Origin: SHLJ01 sp041618535
GTDB taxonomy: Bacteria > Bacteroidota > Bacteroidia > Flavobacteriales > Flavobacteriaceae
DNA: 5,786 nt
Reading direction: 5' to 3'
Assembly: GCA_041618535.1 (NCBI GenBank)
Contig: JBFKFP010000167.1
Location: 1 to 5,786 of the forward strand
The notes beneath the pieces were generated by a model. The model made no database searches, was not told where the DNA came from, and worked only from the letters and a program-made list of their open reading frames with translations. Shown one piece after another: positions 4,462-5,786 of the stretch (positions within the stretch are counted from its first letter, which is position 1; every line of letters begins with the position of its first letter). The position numbers and the translations under genes are program-made.

Positions 4462-5786
4462 TTAGCGACCCATATAAACCAGGAGAACTGAGATGTCATT
4501 AGGAGAAACCCCGCTGATCCTCGATGCTTGAGAAACGGTAGTTGGTTGTATCTGGTTCAGCTTCTCTCTCGCTTCGTAACTCATGGATTTAATCCTGGAA
4601 TAATCAAAATTATTAGGGATCTTAATGCCCTCCAGCCTGTTCAACCTGTCGGCATTATTTTTCTCCTTTTCGATATACCCTGAATATTTTACCTGTATCT
4701 CGGTCTGCTCAATTACTTCGTCGTCCAGTGTGTTCGTTTTGATGAATGCTTCTACAGGTTTCAATTGACGCATGTCTGTCATGCTGATCCTTGGCCTTGA
4801 AAATACCTTGTACATTTTATCGGACTGACGAACCGGCGCAGAACCTTTTCTCTCTAAAATTGGATTAATGTCTTCGGGTTTGACACTGGTTTCTTTAAAG
4901 AAGTTTACAAAACTTTCAGTTTTTGACAATTTTTCATCCATCCTTTTCATTCGATCTTCCTTAGCCAGGCCAATCTTATATGATTTAGGTGTTAACCTGA
5001 TATCTGCGTTGTCCTGTCTTAACAAAGTCCTGTACTCTGCCCTTGAGGTAAACATACGGTAAGGTTCTTCCGTTCCTTTAGTTATGAGGTCGTCAATTAA
5101 AACCCCAATATAGGCTTCATTTCTTTTTAAGGTGAATTCTTCCCTTTCCTGAACCTGCAAGCTGGCATTTATGCCTGCCATCAATCCCTGGGAAGCAGCT
5201 TCTTCATAACCGGTGGTGCCATTTATCTGGCCGGCGAAGTACAAGCCATTTACGAGTTTGGTTTCCAGGGTATGTTTTAGTTGGGTAGGAGGGAAGTAGT
5301 CGTATTCAATGGCATACCCGGCCCTGAAAAATTTTACATTTTCAAAACCGGCTACAGAGCGTAAGGCCTTGAACTGAACGTCCTCAGGCAGGGATGTTGA
5401 GAAACCGTTAACATATACCTCAACGGTATTCCATCCTTCGGGTTCAACGAAAATCTGATGCCTCTCCTTATCGGCAAAGCGATCTATCTTGTCTTCGATC
5501 GACGGGCAATACCTGGGCCCCGTGCTCTGGATCCGTCCGTTAAACATCGGAGACCTGTCAAAGCCCTCCCTTAAAAGTTCATGAACTTCCGGGCTGGTAT
5601 AGGTCATATGACAGGATCGTTGATTTGTTAAGGGTTTTGTTATATCGGAATAAGAGAATTTCTCCGGAAACTCATCTCCGGGTTGTTCTATCATTTTACT
5701 GTAATCAAGGGAACGTCCGTCAACCCTTGGTGGAGTGCCTGTTTTCATCCTTCCGGAGTCAAACCCTAGATCTACCAGTTGCTCTG
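4462..5786 (-). CDS. mnmG: tRNA uridine-5-carboxymethylaminomethyl modification enzyme MnmG (GidA), N-terminus off the right edge
   Basis: MnmG is the FAD-containing partner of MnmE; together they install the carboxymethylaminomethyl group on C5 of wobble uridine 34 in certain tRNAs. About 440 C-terminal residues are visible. The frame stays open through 5749-5786, encoding LVDLGFDSGR before MKTGTPPRVDGRSLDYS, so the Met at 5746-5748 is internal and not the start. Both family signatures are present: GPRYCPSIEDKIDRF, and AGQINGTTGYEEAASQG, followed by PYRMFTSRAEYRTLLRQDNAD. The C-terminal helical domain that contacts MnmE and tRNA is intact, with YSGYIEKE and a QASRISGVSPNDI segment before the end at YMGR. 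Roughly 190-200 N-terminal residues with the GxGxxG FAD motif lie outside the window. It is the first visible gene of a minus-strand unit leading into the methyltransferase. Confidence 0.96.
   Translation of the reverse strand, partial: EQLVDLGFDSGRMKTGTPPRVDGRSLDYSKMIEQPGDEFPEKFSYSDITKPLTNQRSCHMTYTSPEVHELLREGFDRSPMFNGRIQSTGPRYCPSIEDKIDRFADKERHQIFVEPEGWNTVEVYVNGFSTSLPEDVQFKALRSVAGFENVKFFRAGYAIEYDYFPPTQLKHTLETKLVNGLYFAGQINGTTGYEEAASQGLMAGINASLQVQEREEFTLKRNEAYIGVLIDDLITKGTEEPYRMFTSRAEYRTLLRQDNADIRLTPKSYKIGLAKEDRMKRMDEKLSKTESFVNFFKETSVKPEDINPILERKGSAPVRQSDKMYKVFSRPRISMTDMRQLKPVEAFIKTNTLDDEVIEQTEIQVKYSGYIEKEKNNADRLNRLEGIKIPNNFDYSRIKSMSYEAREKLNQIQPTTVSQASRISGVSPNDISVLLVYMGR

Noticed and set aside
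5746..5748. ATG as a possible start of mnmG
   Set aside because: The frame continues upstream to the window edge with residues (LVDLGFDSGR) expected just before the conserved KTGTPPR motif, so this Met is internal and the gene is truncated by the window.

Overview
The window looks like ordinary chromosome from a member of the Bacteroidota, probably a marine or soil Cytophagales/Flavobacteriia-type bacterium. I base this on TAnnTTTG-type -7 promoter boxes, A-rich leaders with little Shine-Dalgarno sequence, a secreted protein of the kind usually exported by the type IX system, and Bacteroidota-like sequence in the delta', OmpH-like and methyltransferase proteins. The genus cannot be fixed from this sequence.

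Layout. Positions 1-656 (minus strand) hold the first 218 codons of a large secreted protein, cut by the left edge. A 76-bp divergent promoter region (657-732) separates it from a plus-strand pair: holB, the clamp-loader delta' subunit (733-1887), and a diacylglycerol-kinase-family lipid kinase (1884-2807), joined by an ATGA overlap. After an 18-bp convergent gap the minus strand carries an OmpH/Skp-like lipoprotein (2826-3350) with its own promoter. It is followed by a 226-bp AT-rich spacer with hairpins, a class I SAM-dependent methyltransferase (3577-4428), and mnmG/gidA (4462-5786, its N-terminus beyond the right edge). On the minus strand the transcription order is mnmG, methyltransferase, then the OmpH-like gene.

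The genes serve core functions: replication (HolB), tRNA wobble-uridine modification (MnmG), envelope lipid or protein handling (lipid kinase, OmpH-like lipoprotein), and surface or secreted structures (left-edge protein). The most notable non-coding element is a 16-bp palindrome at 4440-4455, in the 33-bp gap between mnmG and the methyltransferase. It differs by one base from the canonical ParB-binding parS site and suggests that the locus lies in the origin-proximal segregation region. I found no mobile element, CRISPR array, RNA gene or clearly new multi-gene system.
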